Assembly (NCBI RefSeq): GCF_900186615.1
Contig: NZ_LT896588.1
Location: 1,996,353-2,060,352, forward strand
Reading direction: 5' to 3'
Length of the DNA: 64,000 nt
Origin: Parabacteroides bouchesdurhonensis
Lineage (GTDB): Bacteria > Bacteroidota > Bacteroidia > Bacteroidales > Tannerellaceae
Notes under the pieces: model-generated
Seen by the model: only the letters and a program-made list of their open reading frames with translations
What the model was told of the DNA's origin: nothing
Databases searched by the model: none
Shown here: positions 8,408-16,545 of the stretch, piece after piece
How the letters are laid out: each line of letters starts with the position of its first letter
Position numbering within the stretch: the first letter of the stretch is position 1
Program-made: the position numbers and the translations under genes

Positions 8408-10405
8408 TTGGAATTTCAATTAGATACTAATAATAAAGAGTTTCAGGATGCACTGCAACTGATTACCCATACGCGCCAGTCTGTTTTCCTGACAGGAAAG
8501 GCCGGAACAGGTAAATCTACATTCCTTAAATATATCTGCGCGCATACTAAAAAGAAATATGTTGTGTTAGCTCCTACTGGTATTGCTGCTATTAATGCCG
8601 GTGGTGTAACGTTGCATTCATTCTTCAAGTTGCCATTCCGTCCGATGCTGCCCGATGACCCGGACTTAAGTCTAAAAGGCGGGCGGATATTTGAGTTTTT
8701 TAAATACAGGAAAGAACATCGCAAAATTATATCCGAGGTTGAGCTGATAATTATTGATGAAATTTCAATGGTGAGAGCGGATATTATTGACTGCGTAGAC
8801 AGAATATTGCGTGTTTTTTCAGGGAACATGCGTCTGCCGTTCGGAGGGAAACAACTTTTATTCGTAGGGGATGTGTTCCAATTGGAACCGGTTGTTCCTT
8901 CTGACCAGAAAGAAATACTGAGCCTGTTTTACGCCAGTCCTTTTTTCTTCTCAGCCCATGTTTTTAAATCTATCAACCTGGTGCCGATAGAACTTCAAAA
9001 AGTGTACCGCCAGACAGACCCTGTCTTTATCAATATATTGGATCGTATTCGTAATAATGCCGCCCGAAAGCAGGAGCTGGATACTCTGAATGCCCGTTAT
9101 TTCCCTTCATTTGAACCGGAGAATGATGACATGTATATTACCCTGGCAACCCGCAGGGATCAGGTGGATTATATAAATGAAAAGAAACTGGCGGAGCTTC
9201 CCGGAGAGGAGTTTGTTTCGGAAGGAAAGATAGATGGCGACTTTCCCGAATCTTCTCTTCCTACGCAACTAAACTTGTCAATTAAGGAGCAGGCTCAAGT
9301 AATATTTATTGATAACGATCACGAACGCCGCTGGGTGAATGGCACGATAGGTATGATATCGGGCATTGACGAAAACGGTAACGTATATGTTTTACTTGAA
9401 AGCGGGGTGGAATACTTGGTAGAACCTACATCATGGCGCAACTACAAGTACAAATATAATGAGAAGGAAAAACGAATAGAGGAGGAGATTGTAGGTACGT
9501 TTGAACAACTTCCTATTCGTCTGGCCTGGGCTATTACCGTACATAAAAGCCAGGGATTGACCTTCTCGCGGGTAGTTGTAGATTTGACAGGAGGCGTATT
9601 TGCCGGCGGACAAACGTATGTTGCTTTGAGTAGATGCACATCTTTGGACGGGCTGGTATTGAAGAGTAAGATTTCGTCTAATGATATTTTTGTACGGAAG
9701 GAAATCGTCGAGTTCAGCCAGGTGTTTAACGACCGGCAATTAATAGAAAAGAGTTTGTGCGAGAGTGAAGCCGAGTTATTATATGCTAAGGCCGCCCATG
9801 GTTTTAACAATGGAAATATGAAAGAGTCCGTAGAGGCTTTCTCTGCGGCGATAAAGAAACGGAATGAATTGGATAATCCTTCCGTCCAGCGGCTGATACG
9901 TTTGAAACTACAACGTCTCGATTCACAGAAGGAACAGATAAAGGCTTTACGTGAAGATATACACGCGATGCGTGAAATCCAGAAAGAATATGCCCACGAA
10001 TATTATCTGATGGGCAACGAATGTATAACGAAAGCCAAAGATGCCAATGCTGCAATACGTAACTTTGATAAAGCTTTGAAGCTGGATCCTTATTATGTGG
10101 ATGCCTGGGTGCGAAAAGGGGTCACCCTTATGGACCAGGGGGAAGATTATGAAGCTCAGGTTTGTTTGAATAAAGCAGTGAAGTTGAACCCCGGTTCTTT
10201 TAAAGCCCGTTATAATAGGGGGAAATGTTTATTGCGTTTAAAATATTATGAAGAAGCTGTTTCCGATTTGTTGAAAGCTGTGGATTTGAAACCCAAACAT
10301 GCTTATGCACACGATTATCTGGCCGAGTGTTATGCTGCTTTGGGAGATGAAGAAAGTGCACAGAATCATCGTGACATAGCCGATGAGTTAAGGGATAACT
10401 CTTAA
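8408..10405 (+). CDS. Pif1/RecD-like superfamily 1 helicase fused to C-terminal TPR repeats
   Basis: 665 residues. Residues 1-440 are an SF1B helicase: Walker A GKAGTGKS at 30-37, IIIDEISMV (DExx box) near 115, and the terminal motifs AITVHKSQGLTF and GQTYVALSRCTSL near 375-410. Residues about 545-660 contain three TPR-like units (YYLMGNECITKAKDANAAIRNFDKALKLDPYY, then two more), preceded by a helical linker. Predicted 5'-3' DNA helicase for replication or repair, with TPRs for partner binding. The only usable start is TTG at 8408: the frame is open from 8348, contains no ATG or GTG, and homologous proteins begin at about this residue. Confidence 0.88.
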   Translation: MEFQLDTNNKEFQDALQLITHTRQSVFLTGKAGTGKSTFLKYICAHTKKKYVVLAPTGIAAINAGGVTLHSFFKLPFRPMLPDDPDLSLKGGRIFEFFKYRKEHRKIISEVELIIIDEISMVRADIIDCVDRILRVFSGNMRLPFGGKQLLFVGDVFQLEPVVPSDQKEILSLFYASPFFFSAHVFKSINLVPIELQKVYRQTDPVFINILDRIRNNAARKQELDTLNARYFPSFEPENDDMYITLATRRDQVDYINEKKLAELPGEEFVSEGKIDGDFPESSLPTQLNLSIKEQAQVIFIDNDHERRWVNGTIGMISGIDENGNVYVLLESGVEYLVEPTSWRNYKYKYNEKEKRIEEEIVGTFEQLPIRLAWAITVHKSQGLTFSRVVVDLTGGVFAGGQTYVALSRCTSLDGLVLKSKISSNDIFVRKEIVEFSQVFNDRQLIEKSLCESEAELLYAKAAHGFNNGNMKESVEAFSAAIKKRNELDNPSVQRLIRLKLQRLDSQKEQIKALREDIHAMREIQKEYAHEYYLMGNECITKAKDANAAIRNFDKALKLDPYYVDAWVRKGVTLMDQGEDYEAQVCLNKAVKLNPGSFKARYNRGKCLLRLKYYEEAVSDLLKAVDLKPKHAYAHDYLAECYAALGDEESAQNHRDIADELRDNS

Positions 10406-10468
10406 TATCCTGCTTCCCTTTTATCTCTATCCTTATATCTGTTTATGGTAAAAGAGCTTTGTAAATCT

Positions 10469-10600
10469 CTTGTTTACCGGGCTGGCTAAGCTTTTCTACC
10501 TTGCTGGCTAACCATTGTTACCTTGCTCGAAAAGCTTGCTTACCTGGGTGAAAAAGCTATTATGTGCAGTATCCGTAGCTAAAATGTGTGCACTTGGGGG
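10469..10600. repeat. Degenerate 22-bp tandem array
   Basis: Between the convergent helicase and receptor genes, four consecutive units place TACC at 10475, 10497, 10519 and 10541, exactly 22 bp apart; flanking bases (CTTG/CTTT before, GCTGGCTAAG-like after) are partly conserved. Two further 22-bp steps carry TGTGC at about 10563 and 10585. No coding sense was seen. Confidence 0.7.
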
Positions 10601-10642
10601 ATAAAATAAAATGAGGTTGCTCCTAATAAGAAGCAACCTCAT
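10601..10642 (-). terminator. Terminator of the TonB receptor gene
   Basis: An 11-bp perfect stem (ATGAGGTTGCT pairing with AGCAACCTCAT, 10611-10642) is followed on the minus strand by a T-rich tract. It lies 25 bases past the receptor stop. Confidence 0.8.
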
Positions 10643-10666
10643 TTATATGTATTTTGCTATTATCTA

Positions 10667-13600
10667 TTAATTGAAGATATAGCGAACGCTGAACTGTACA
10701 GAAGAGGTAGATGCAAAACCCTGATAATTCATAAATGTTTCAGTCAACTTTTGGCTACCACTCATATTCATGTTATAGGTAACTTCACCAGACTTGCTAA
10801 CATTCACTTTCAGAGGAGAGTTAGCATTGGTAGTTGTTTGCTTATACAATCCCCATTTGTTGTTCAATAAGTTCCCTAAGTTTTTGATGTCAACACCCAC
10901 TTGAATTGTATTGCGTTTGCTACCCGTCTTTATATAGAAATCTTGCATGAACTTGAAGTCAAACTGATGATGCCAAGGCATGATAGCTCCGTTGCGGTCG
11001 GCATATTCGCCTTTGTGTTTGCTTAAATATTTATCTTGATTTACGTATGCCCAGAAATCGTTAGCTTGATCTTCTTTTGAATAAGTAACTTTTCCGGTTT
11101 TACTGTCAATTATATCGGCAAACTTCAATTCATCCTTAGAAGCAGGGATATACATCAAAGGATTAGCGCCACCGTCATTCAGCGGGTTGTTGCTGTATGT
11201 ATAACCAAAGCGGGAATAAGAATAACCGCCGGCATAACCTATCTGGCTTCCTTCATAAATCAAAGATACGGCAGAAGCAAAGTTCTTTCCATATTCTTTG
11301 CGATAACCTACAGAAGCAATGATACGGCTTGGTGCTACATAGCTGGCATAACCTATTTCGTGAGCGTTGGAACCGTTTATACTGTTCGTATTTGTCTTCC
11401 ATGCAGAAGTAACCTGGTCACCAATACCGTCGCTATATGATTTGGCATGCGAATATGTATAAGCGAATGACAAATCAAGACCAAAGTTGAAGCGTTTGCT
11501 CAATTGGCTTGTGATAGAATAGTAATAAGCTTTGCCGCCTCCGTTTTCTATTACATACGGAGTAACGCCGCGGCCTTCACCGTTAACAGCTGTGTAACCA
11601 TTATTATAGTATAAACGCGTATCGTTCGGAGAAAGTTTTATTTCACTTGGGTCGTTCAAACCTGCGTTTGTTACGACAATAGGATTGATATCACGGTTGT
11701 AGATACCTTCTACTGTGAAACCAATATCACCCGGTAACTTGGCATCGAATGCCAAAGATGTTTTGAATGTAGATGGCATCTTCAGATCGTCTGTCATGAT
11801 TGTAGGAGACTGAGGCGCAACTAATTCTTGAGGTTCAAATTTACCATTGTACATCTCATTCAAGATACCGTTCATATCCGCATGGAAATAAGGAGCATCT
11901 TCGGATTTGTAAGTAAACATCTGATATTGTCCTACATTGGAGTTACCAACGGCAGAAACGATCCATACGAATGGAATACGTCCGGTATAGAGTCCCATAC
12001 CGCCGCGGAGAACGTATTTACGTTCTCCGGTTAAGTCCCAGTTGAAACCTACGCGCGGAGACATATTAATAGTTGTTTTAGGCATCTGATCCGTAGAGTA
12101 ATGTTTGCCATGGAACAGTAAGCTTGCAAACTCTTTGTTGAAATTATCCTTTAGTGCCGGATAGATCGGCAATTCCAAACGCAAACCGGCTGTTAACTTA
12201 AAGTTTTCGGAGAAAGCCATTTCATCCTGATAGTAAAGAGAAAGCTGCTCATAGTTGAATGCAGCATTTTCTTGCTTCAAGCTGCTATTATTCGGATGTG
12301 TGATTGCAAAGGCTGCTGGCTTCTTGTTATTTGCGAAATCATCCCATGATGAGAATACGTAATAACCCGAACCTGCCGGCATGAATCCGTTTTCAGAATG
12401 GTCGAATTCAAATTGTACACCTCCCAACATGCTGTGAATGCCCGTTGAGTAGCTTAATTCATCTGTAGCAACGAATGTCTTTGTTCTACGAAGGTTGCCG
12501 TATGTGAACGGATCAGGACCGAATGAAGCGTATACATCTCCGTCTTTCAAGATATCTACAGTCGGGAAGAAACCTCCATCTGTTTCACGAGGTTCATCCT
12601 GATATGAATAGGTTAAACGTACCATGTTGTTCATTCTTCCGTCCATAAAACGAGAATTCAATTCGGTAGCCAAACTCATGAAATCACGGATCTGATAGTA
12701 ACGTGAGTTCTCGTAAGTCATAGAATATTTAGACGTTCTTCCGCCGCTGTTACCATGTCCCGGATAAATATCGTTAACGCTCATAGGACTGGTAGAAGAG
12801 GAAGGAGCATTGGAATCTTTTGTGTGTGTCTTAGAGAAACGGAAGTTGATTTTATTATTATCGTTTATGTTCCAGTCCAAGCGGGCCATAATGCGATAAG
12901 AAGGAGTTTTTAAATCATATCCGGAATAACGTCCTGTGCTGTAACCGTATTTGTCGGCCATGTATTTGCTCATCATGTCCATATCACTTACGGTTGGACG
13001 GTTAATATTGTTTTCGCCCCAGTCTGCACTTTCGTTTTCACGAGGACGAGAGAGTGGGCCTGCTGTTACGTTGTCTTCATATTCACCGTTGACGAAATAG
13101 AACAATTTGTCTTTCAGAATAGCTCCTCCGATACTTGCACCGTATGTGTAATACTGTGCTTTTGAACGTTCCAATGTATAATCATCTACATGAACACCTT
13201 TCAAGCTCTGATTATTCAAATACGTATAAGCGGTAGCTTTGAAATCGTTACCACCCGAACGGGTAACAGCATTGATAGAACCTCCTGTAAATCCACTCTG
13301 GCGAACGTCATACGGAGTAACAGATACTGTAATTTGCTCTAAAGCATCGAGAGAAATAGGGGAACCGTTTGCCGGTAAATTCTGGCCGATACCGAATGCA
13401 TTGTTGAATGCAGCACCGTCTACGGTAACGTAAGACTGGCGATAGTTACCGCCACCTACGGCAAAACCGTTTGTCGTTGTAGACGATTGCGGTGATAAGC
13501 GCATGATGTCGTTCATGCTGCGGCTGATGGTAGGAATAGCTTCAATACCTTCACGGTTGATGCTTGTAATAGCTCCAGCACGGTCACTTTTCATGTTACT

Positions 13601-13981
13601 GTTATTGGAGCCGATAACCACAACTTCTTCCAAAAGTTCGGAAGATTCTTTCAGGGAAACATTCAGTACATAATTATCTCCCAGGTTTAGTGCGATGTTT
13701 GTATAAGACATCGGTTGATATCCGATATAGGAAATATCAACTTTGTAAGGGCCGCCGGCACGCATATTCGGAAGGTTATAACGTCCGTCTACGTTTGTAA
13801 CGGTTCCGTAGCGTGTACCTGAAGGCTCGTGAATTGCAACAATAGTTGCACCGATAACCGGTTCATCTTCATACACAACTTTTCCGCTGATACTGGCAGT
13901 CGTCACCTGAGCCACTGCAGGGATGGTGAACAAGAAACTCAATACCGTCAATAGGAACAGAGCTTGTAAATGTTTACGCAT
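10667..13981 (-). CDS. Oar-like TonB-dependent outer-membrane receptor
   Basis: 1104 residues. Signal peptide at 1-24 (ends PAVAQ), a carboxypeptidase-regulatory-like Ig domain at about 28-115 (SISGKVVYEDEPVIGATI...), a plug domain to about 240, then a long beta barrel ending in the aromatic-rich strand VQFSVRYIFN. The domain order matches Oar-type TonB-dependent transporters. Unlike SusC proteins it lacks an adjacent SusD, and no substrate enzyme is next to it, so the ligand is unknown. Monocistronic, with its own terminator. Minus-strand TAACTTTG (14020-14013) is a likely -7 element, giving a leader of about 28 bases. Confidence 0.92.
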   Translation of the reverse strand: MRKHLQALFLLTVLSFLFTIPAVAQVTTASISGKVVYEDEPVIGATIVAIHEPSGTRYGTVTNVDGRYNLPNMRAGGPYKVDISYIGYQPMSYTNIALNLGDNYVLNVSLKESSELLEEVVVIGSNNSNMKSDRAGAITSINREGIEAIPTISRSMNDIMRLSPQSSTTTNGFAVGGGNYRQSYVTVDGAAFNNAFGIGQNLPANGSPISLDALEQITVSVTPYDVRQSGFTGGSINAVTRSGGNDFKATAYTYLNNQSLKGVHVDDYTLERSKAQYYTYGASIGGAILKDKLFYFVNGEYEDNVTAGPLSRPRENESADWGENNINRPTVSDMDMMSKYMADKYGYSTGRYSGYDLKTPSYRIMARLDWNINDNNKINFRFSKTHTKDSNAPSSSTSPMSVNDIYPGHGNSGGRTSKYSMTYENSRYYQIRDFMSLATELNSRFMDGRMNNMVRLTYSYQDEPRETDGGFFPTVDILKDGDVYASFGPDPFTYGNLRRTKTFVATDELSYSTGIHSMLGGVQFEFDHSENGFMPAGSGYYVFSSWDDFANNKKPAAFAITHPNNSSLKQENAAFNYEQLSLYYQDEMAFSENFKLTAGLRLELPIYPALKDNFNKEFASLLFHGKHYSTDQMPKTTINMSPRVGFNWDLTGERKYVLRGGMGLYTGRIPFVWIVSAVGNSNVGQYQMFTYKSEDAPYFHADMNGILNEMYNGKFEPQELVAPQSPTIMTDDLKMPSTFKTSLAFDAKLPGDIGFTVEGIYNRDINPIVVTNAGLNDPSEIKLSPNDTRLYYNNGYTAVNGEGRGVTPYVIENGGGKAYYYSITSQLSKRFNFGLDLSFAYTYSHAKSYSDGIGDQVTSAWKTNTNSINGSNAHEIGYASYVAPSRIIASVGYRKEYGKNFASAVSLIYEGSQIGYAGGYSYSRFGYTYSNNPLNDGGANPLMYIPASKDELKFADIIDSKTGKVTYSKEDQANDFWAYVNQDKYLSKHKGEYADRNGAIMPWHHQFDFKFMQDFYIKTGSKRNTIQVGVDIKNLGNLLNNKWGLYKQTTTNANSPLKVNVSKSGEVTYNMNMSGSQKLTETFMNYQGFASTSSVQFSVRYIFN

Positions 13982-14012
13982 AATATGATTTGTTTAATTA
14001 ATAAATCAGCCA

Positions 14013-14020
14013 CAAAGTTA
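14013..14020 (-). promoter_or_regulatory. -7 element of the TonB receptor gene
   Basis: TAACTTTG on the minus strand matches TAnnTTTG. No good TTG was found at the usual upstream spacing, so the call rests on one element and its location. Confidence 0.45.
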
Positions 14021-14182
14021 AGTTTTGTTTTTTAAATAGATGCTATATTCTTGTTTCTTTATTAATACAATTCTTTTAAAACTGTTGTTATTTATAGTTT
14101 TTTTATTGCATATAGCACTTGATTATGTAGACCTCGAGCTTTGGTTTTATTTATTTAACGCAGCCCGAATCTTTTTTAATTT

Positions 14183-14190
14183 TATCTTTG
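14183..14190 (+). promoter_or_regulatory. -7 element of the lipoprotein phosphodiesterase gene
   Basis: TATCTTTG matches the Bacteroidetes -7 consensus and lies 24 bases before the ATG at 14215. No matching upstream TTG was found at normal spacing. Confidence 0.5.
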
Positions 14191-14214
14191 CAGCCATAAA
14201 CAATAAAACAATTT

Positions 14215-15432
14215 ATGAAACGCTTTTACCTTTATAATATAGTATGCTTATTTGTTGCATGCTTATTTGTTTTGGCATTTATTGCCTGTAAACCAACGCC
14301 TCCTTCTACCGATCGTTATGTGGTAGTTCTTTCTATGGATGGTTTCCGTTCGGATTATCCTGCCCGGGCTAATACGCCTACATTGGATTCATTGGCAAAT
14401 GTGGGAATACGTTCAGCTTTCCGTCCTTGTTTTCCCAGCGTAACGTTTCCTAATCATTATTCTATGGCTACGGGACTGCATCCAGATCATCATGGCTTGG
14501 TGAATAATTTCTTTTATGATTCCGAATTAGATAGCATTTACCGGATGGGATGTCTTGATCACCGGTTTTACGGGGGAGAGCCTATTTGGAGGACAGCGGA
14601 AAAGCAAGGAGTTCATGCGGCCGCTTTTTATTGGGTCGGCAGTGAAGTTCTTGTAGACGGTAAGAATCTTTCAATCTCGAAGACATTTGATAAATCGGTT
14701 TCTTATACGGCCCGTGCGGATTCTGTTGTTTCCTGGCTGAAACTTCCGGAAGATATTCGTCCTCATTTAATTATGTGGTACATAGAAGAACCTGACGGAA
14801 TAGGACATAAATGTACTCCGGATTCGTCTGCGACTTTGGCGAAAGTAGAAGAACTGGATGGAGTGTTGAATCATTTTTTTACGGAAGCACGTAAACTGGA
14901 TATATTCGATAAGATAGATTTTCTTGTAGTTTCAGACCATGGTATGGCTACCTGCTATCCTGATAAATATGTAAACCTGATAGATTATCTGCCTATCGAT
15001 AGTTTCGACTATGTGTTTGATGGAGTTCCTACATTGCTTTATCCTAAGAAAACATATTTGGACAGTGCTTATGCCATATTGAAACGCGTACCTCATATTA
15101 CAGTTTGGAAAAAGAATGAGATTCCAGTTAAATATGTATATGGATCAAATCCTCGCATCGGAGATTTGGTTGTTGTGCCGGATATAGGGACATACTTGCA
15201 TTTCAGGAAAGGTAAAATCACTCCTTATAAAACGGCTACTCATGGATTTGATAATTATACGCCTGAAATGGAGGCTATATTTTATGCAGCCGGTCCTTCA
15301 TTTAAGAAACATACAGAGATTCCTGTTATGGCCAATGTAAATCTATATTTATTAATTGCACGCCTGTTGGGATTACAACCTGCTCCGAATGATGGTGATA
15401 GTGCCGTTGTTGAGCAGTTGCTTGTGAAATAA
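14215..15432 (+). CDS. Lipoprotein type I phosphodiesterase / nucleotide pyrophosphatase (NPP-like)
   Basis: 405 residues. A lipoprotein signal (hydrophobic core then AFIACKP, lipid on the Cys) anchors it in the envelope. The alkaline-phosphatase-superfamily NPP signature is complete: VVLSMDGFRSDY (metal Asp), CFPSVTFPNHYSMATGLHPDHHG with the nucleophilic Thr in SVTFPNH, EEPDGIGH, VSDHGM, and ATHGFDNYTPEM (last His ligand). Predicted to hydrolyse nucleotide or lipid phosphodiesters in the periplasm or at the surface. It is a different subfamily from the phosphodiesterase at 4.8 kb. Confidence 0.9.
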   Translation: MKRFYLYNIVCLFVACLFVLAFIACKPTPPSTDRYVVVLSMDGFRSDYPARANTPTLDSLANVGIRSAFRPCFPSVTFPNHYSMATGLHPDHHGLVNNFFYDSELDSIYRMGCLDHRFYGGEPIWRTAEKQGVHAAAFYWVGSEVLVDGKNLSISKTFDKSVSYTARADSVVSWLKLPEDIRPHLIMWYIEEPDGIGHKCTPDSSATLAKVEELDGVLNHFFTEARKLDIFDKIDFLVVSDHGMATCYPDKYVNLIDYLPIDSFDYVFDGVPTLLYPKKTYLDSAYAILKRVPHITVWKKNEIPVKYVYGSNPRIGDLVVVPDIGTYLHFRKGKITPYKTATHGFDNYTPEMEAIFYAAGPSFKKHTEIPVMANVNLYLLIARLLGLQPAPNDGDSAVVEQLLVK

Positions 15433-15441
15433 ATAAAATCC

Positions 15442-15470
15442 AAAGCAAGGAAACATTATTCCCTTGCTTT
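15442..15470 (+). terminator. Terminator between convergent genes
   Basis: AAAGCAAGG and CCTTGCTTT form a stem around a loop of about 11 bases, 9 bases after the phosphodiesterase stop and 19 bases from the end of the convergent winged-helix gene. The T tract is short, so it may serve both strands weakly. Confidence 0.6.
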
Positions 15471-15488
15471 AGATTGCACATACTTTAC

Positions 15489-15704
15489 TTAGAAATAAAA
15501 GTTAGTTCCGGGGCAGAAAATTAGTTTACTGCTTGACGTGTCGATTTCGATTTTGTTTTCTCTTGCCAACCAACCGATTGCAGACCAAAGTTCTGCATCT
15601 GATAGGAATGTTCTTCTCTTCAACGTCTCAAAACTCCAGCGGTCGCCATCTGATAGTAGATTCCAGACGGCTCCTGCATTCAAACCGATAGATCCTTTTG
15701 TCAT
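15489..15704 (-). CDS. Small winged-helix protein
   Basis: 71 residues from the ATG at 15704; a longer frame from 15749 adds an unlike AT-rich N terminus. The body (GLNAGAVWNLLSDGDRWSFETLKRRTFLSDAELWSAIGWLARENKIEID) fits a winged helix-turn-helix of the small family common in Bacteroidetes. DNA binding is inferred from the fold only. It ends close to the convergent phosphodiesterase gene and has about 410 bases of noncoding DNA upstream. Confidence 0.75.
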   Translation of the reverse strand: MTKGSIGLNAGAVWNLLSDGDRWSFETLKRRTFLSDAELWSAIGWLARENKIEIDTSSSKLIFCPGTNFYF

Positions 15705-15980
15705 GATAATATTATGTTTTATGTTATGGTACGTGTAATAGTAGAACACAAATCAAGACTGAAATGATATATTTCAGGTGAATTTTTAGCGTGTTTTAAA
15801 AGATATCACCCAATTGTTAACCCTTGTTGCCTTTTATAGCTTCCGAGTAAAAGATTTTTGTGAATTTAACGTCAATGTAAATTCTTTGCCGAAATAACCC
15901 CCGCTTCCTTTATAAACGTTTTTTAGAAATATTAGTTTGAAAAAGATGGGTATAAATCATGGTGGTGTCGAATTAAACCT

Positions 15981-16115
15981 TACATTTGCGGCATATTGAG
16001 ATTGATTTAAACTTGTATTTGAAGTTTTGCTCACAACTTTGATTTGTTAAGTACATCCATTCAATTATTTTTCTTTCATCCCTCAATTAACAATTAACTA
16101 AATAAGTTTTTATAA
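15981..16115 (+). promoter_or_regulatory. -7 element and long AU-rich leader of the RRM gene
   Basis: TACATTTG at 15981-15988 matches TAnnTTTG. It predicts a leader of about 120 bases before the ATG at 16116, AT-rich and without a Shine-Dalgarno match. Such long leaders are typical of temperature- or self-regulated RNA-binding protein genes, but that use is inference. The rest of 15705-15980 shows no gene. Confidence 0.5.
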
Positions 16116-16445
16116 ATGAATCTTTACATTTCAAATTTGAGTTACAACGTCACAGACGCTGACTTAAACGAGTTGTTTGCAGACTACGGAGAAATCCTTT
16201 CAGCAAAAGTTATCACAGATAGAGAAACCGGCCGTTCAAGAGGTTTTGGTTTCGTAGAATTGAAGGATGACGAAATGGCCAGGAAAGCAATCGAAGAATT
16301 AAACCAGGCTACTTATGATGAAAAAATAATTAATGTAACAGAAGCACGCCCTAGAGAAGATCGTGGCGGCAATCGCGGTGGTGGCTATGGTGGCAACCGT
16401 GGAGGCTACGGCGGTGGAAATCGTGGTGGTGGAAGAAGATATTAA
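16116..16445 (+). CDS. RRM-domain RNA-binding protein with Gly-rich tail
   Basis: 109 residues. A single RNA recognition motif fills 1-80, with RNP2 LYISNLSYNV at the start and RNP1 RGFGFVEL at about 42-50. The tail (about 85-109) is Arg/Gly-rich with GGYGGNRGG-type repeats, as in cold-inducible RNA-binding proteins. Bacteroidetes and cyanobacteria commonly use such proteins as RNA chaperones or global post-transcriptional regulators. Single gene with its own long leader and terminator. Confidence 0.93.
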   Translation: MNLYISNLSYNVTDADLNELFADYGEILSAKVITDRETGRSRGFGFVELKDDEMARKAIEELNQATYDEKIINVTEARPREDRGGNRGGGYGGNRGGYGGGNRGGGRRY

Positions 16446-16462
16446 TTCAATTTATATCAAAT

Positions 16463-16496
16463 AAAAAAGCGACTTATTACCAGGTCGCTTTTTTTA
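16463..16496 (+). terminator. Terminator of the RRM gene
   Basis: AAAAAAGCGAC pairs with GTCGCTTTTTT around a 10-base loop and is followed by T. It lies 18 bases after the stop; the A-rich arm makes it potentially bidirectional. Confidence 0.85.
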
Positions 16497-16545
16497 TTTG
16501 ATAACAATGATTCAAAGACCTATTTCCCGTTGGGATTTTAGGCTT

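Noticed and set aside
14040-14237. 65-codon hydrophobic frame before the lipoprotein phosphodiesterase
   Set aside because: Overlaps the likely promoter and the start of the next gene; composition is that of AT-rich intergenic DNA.
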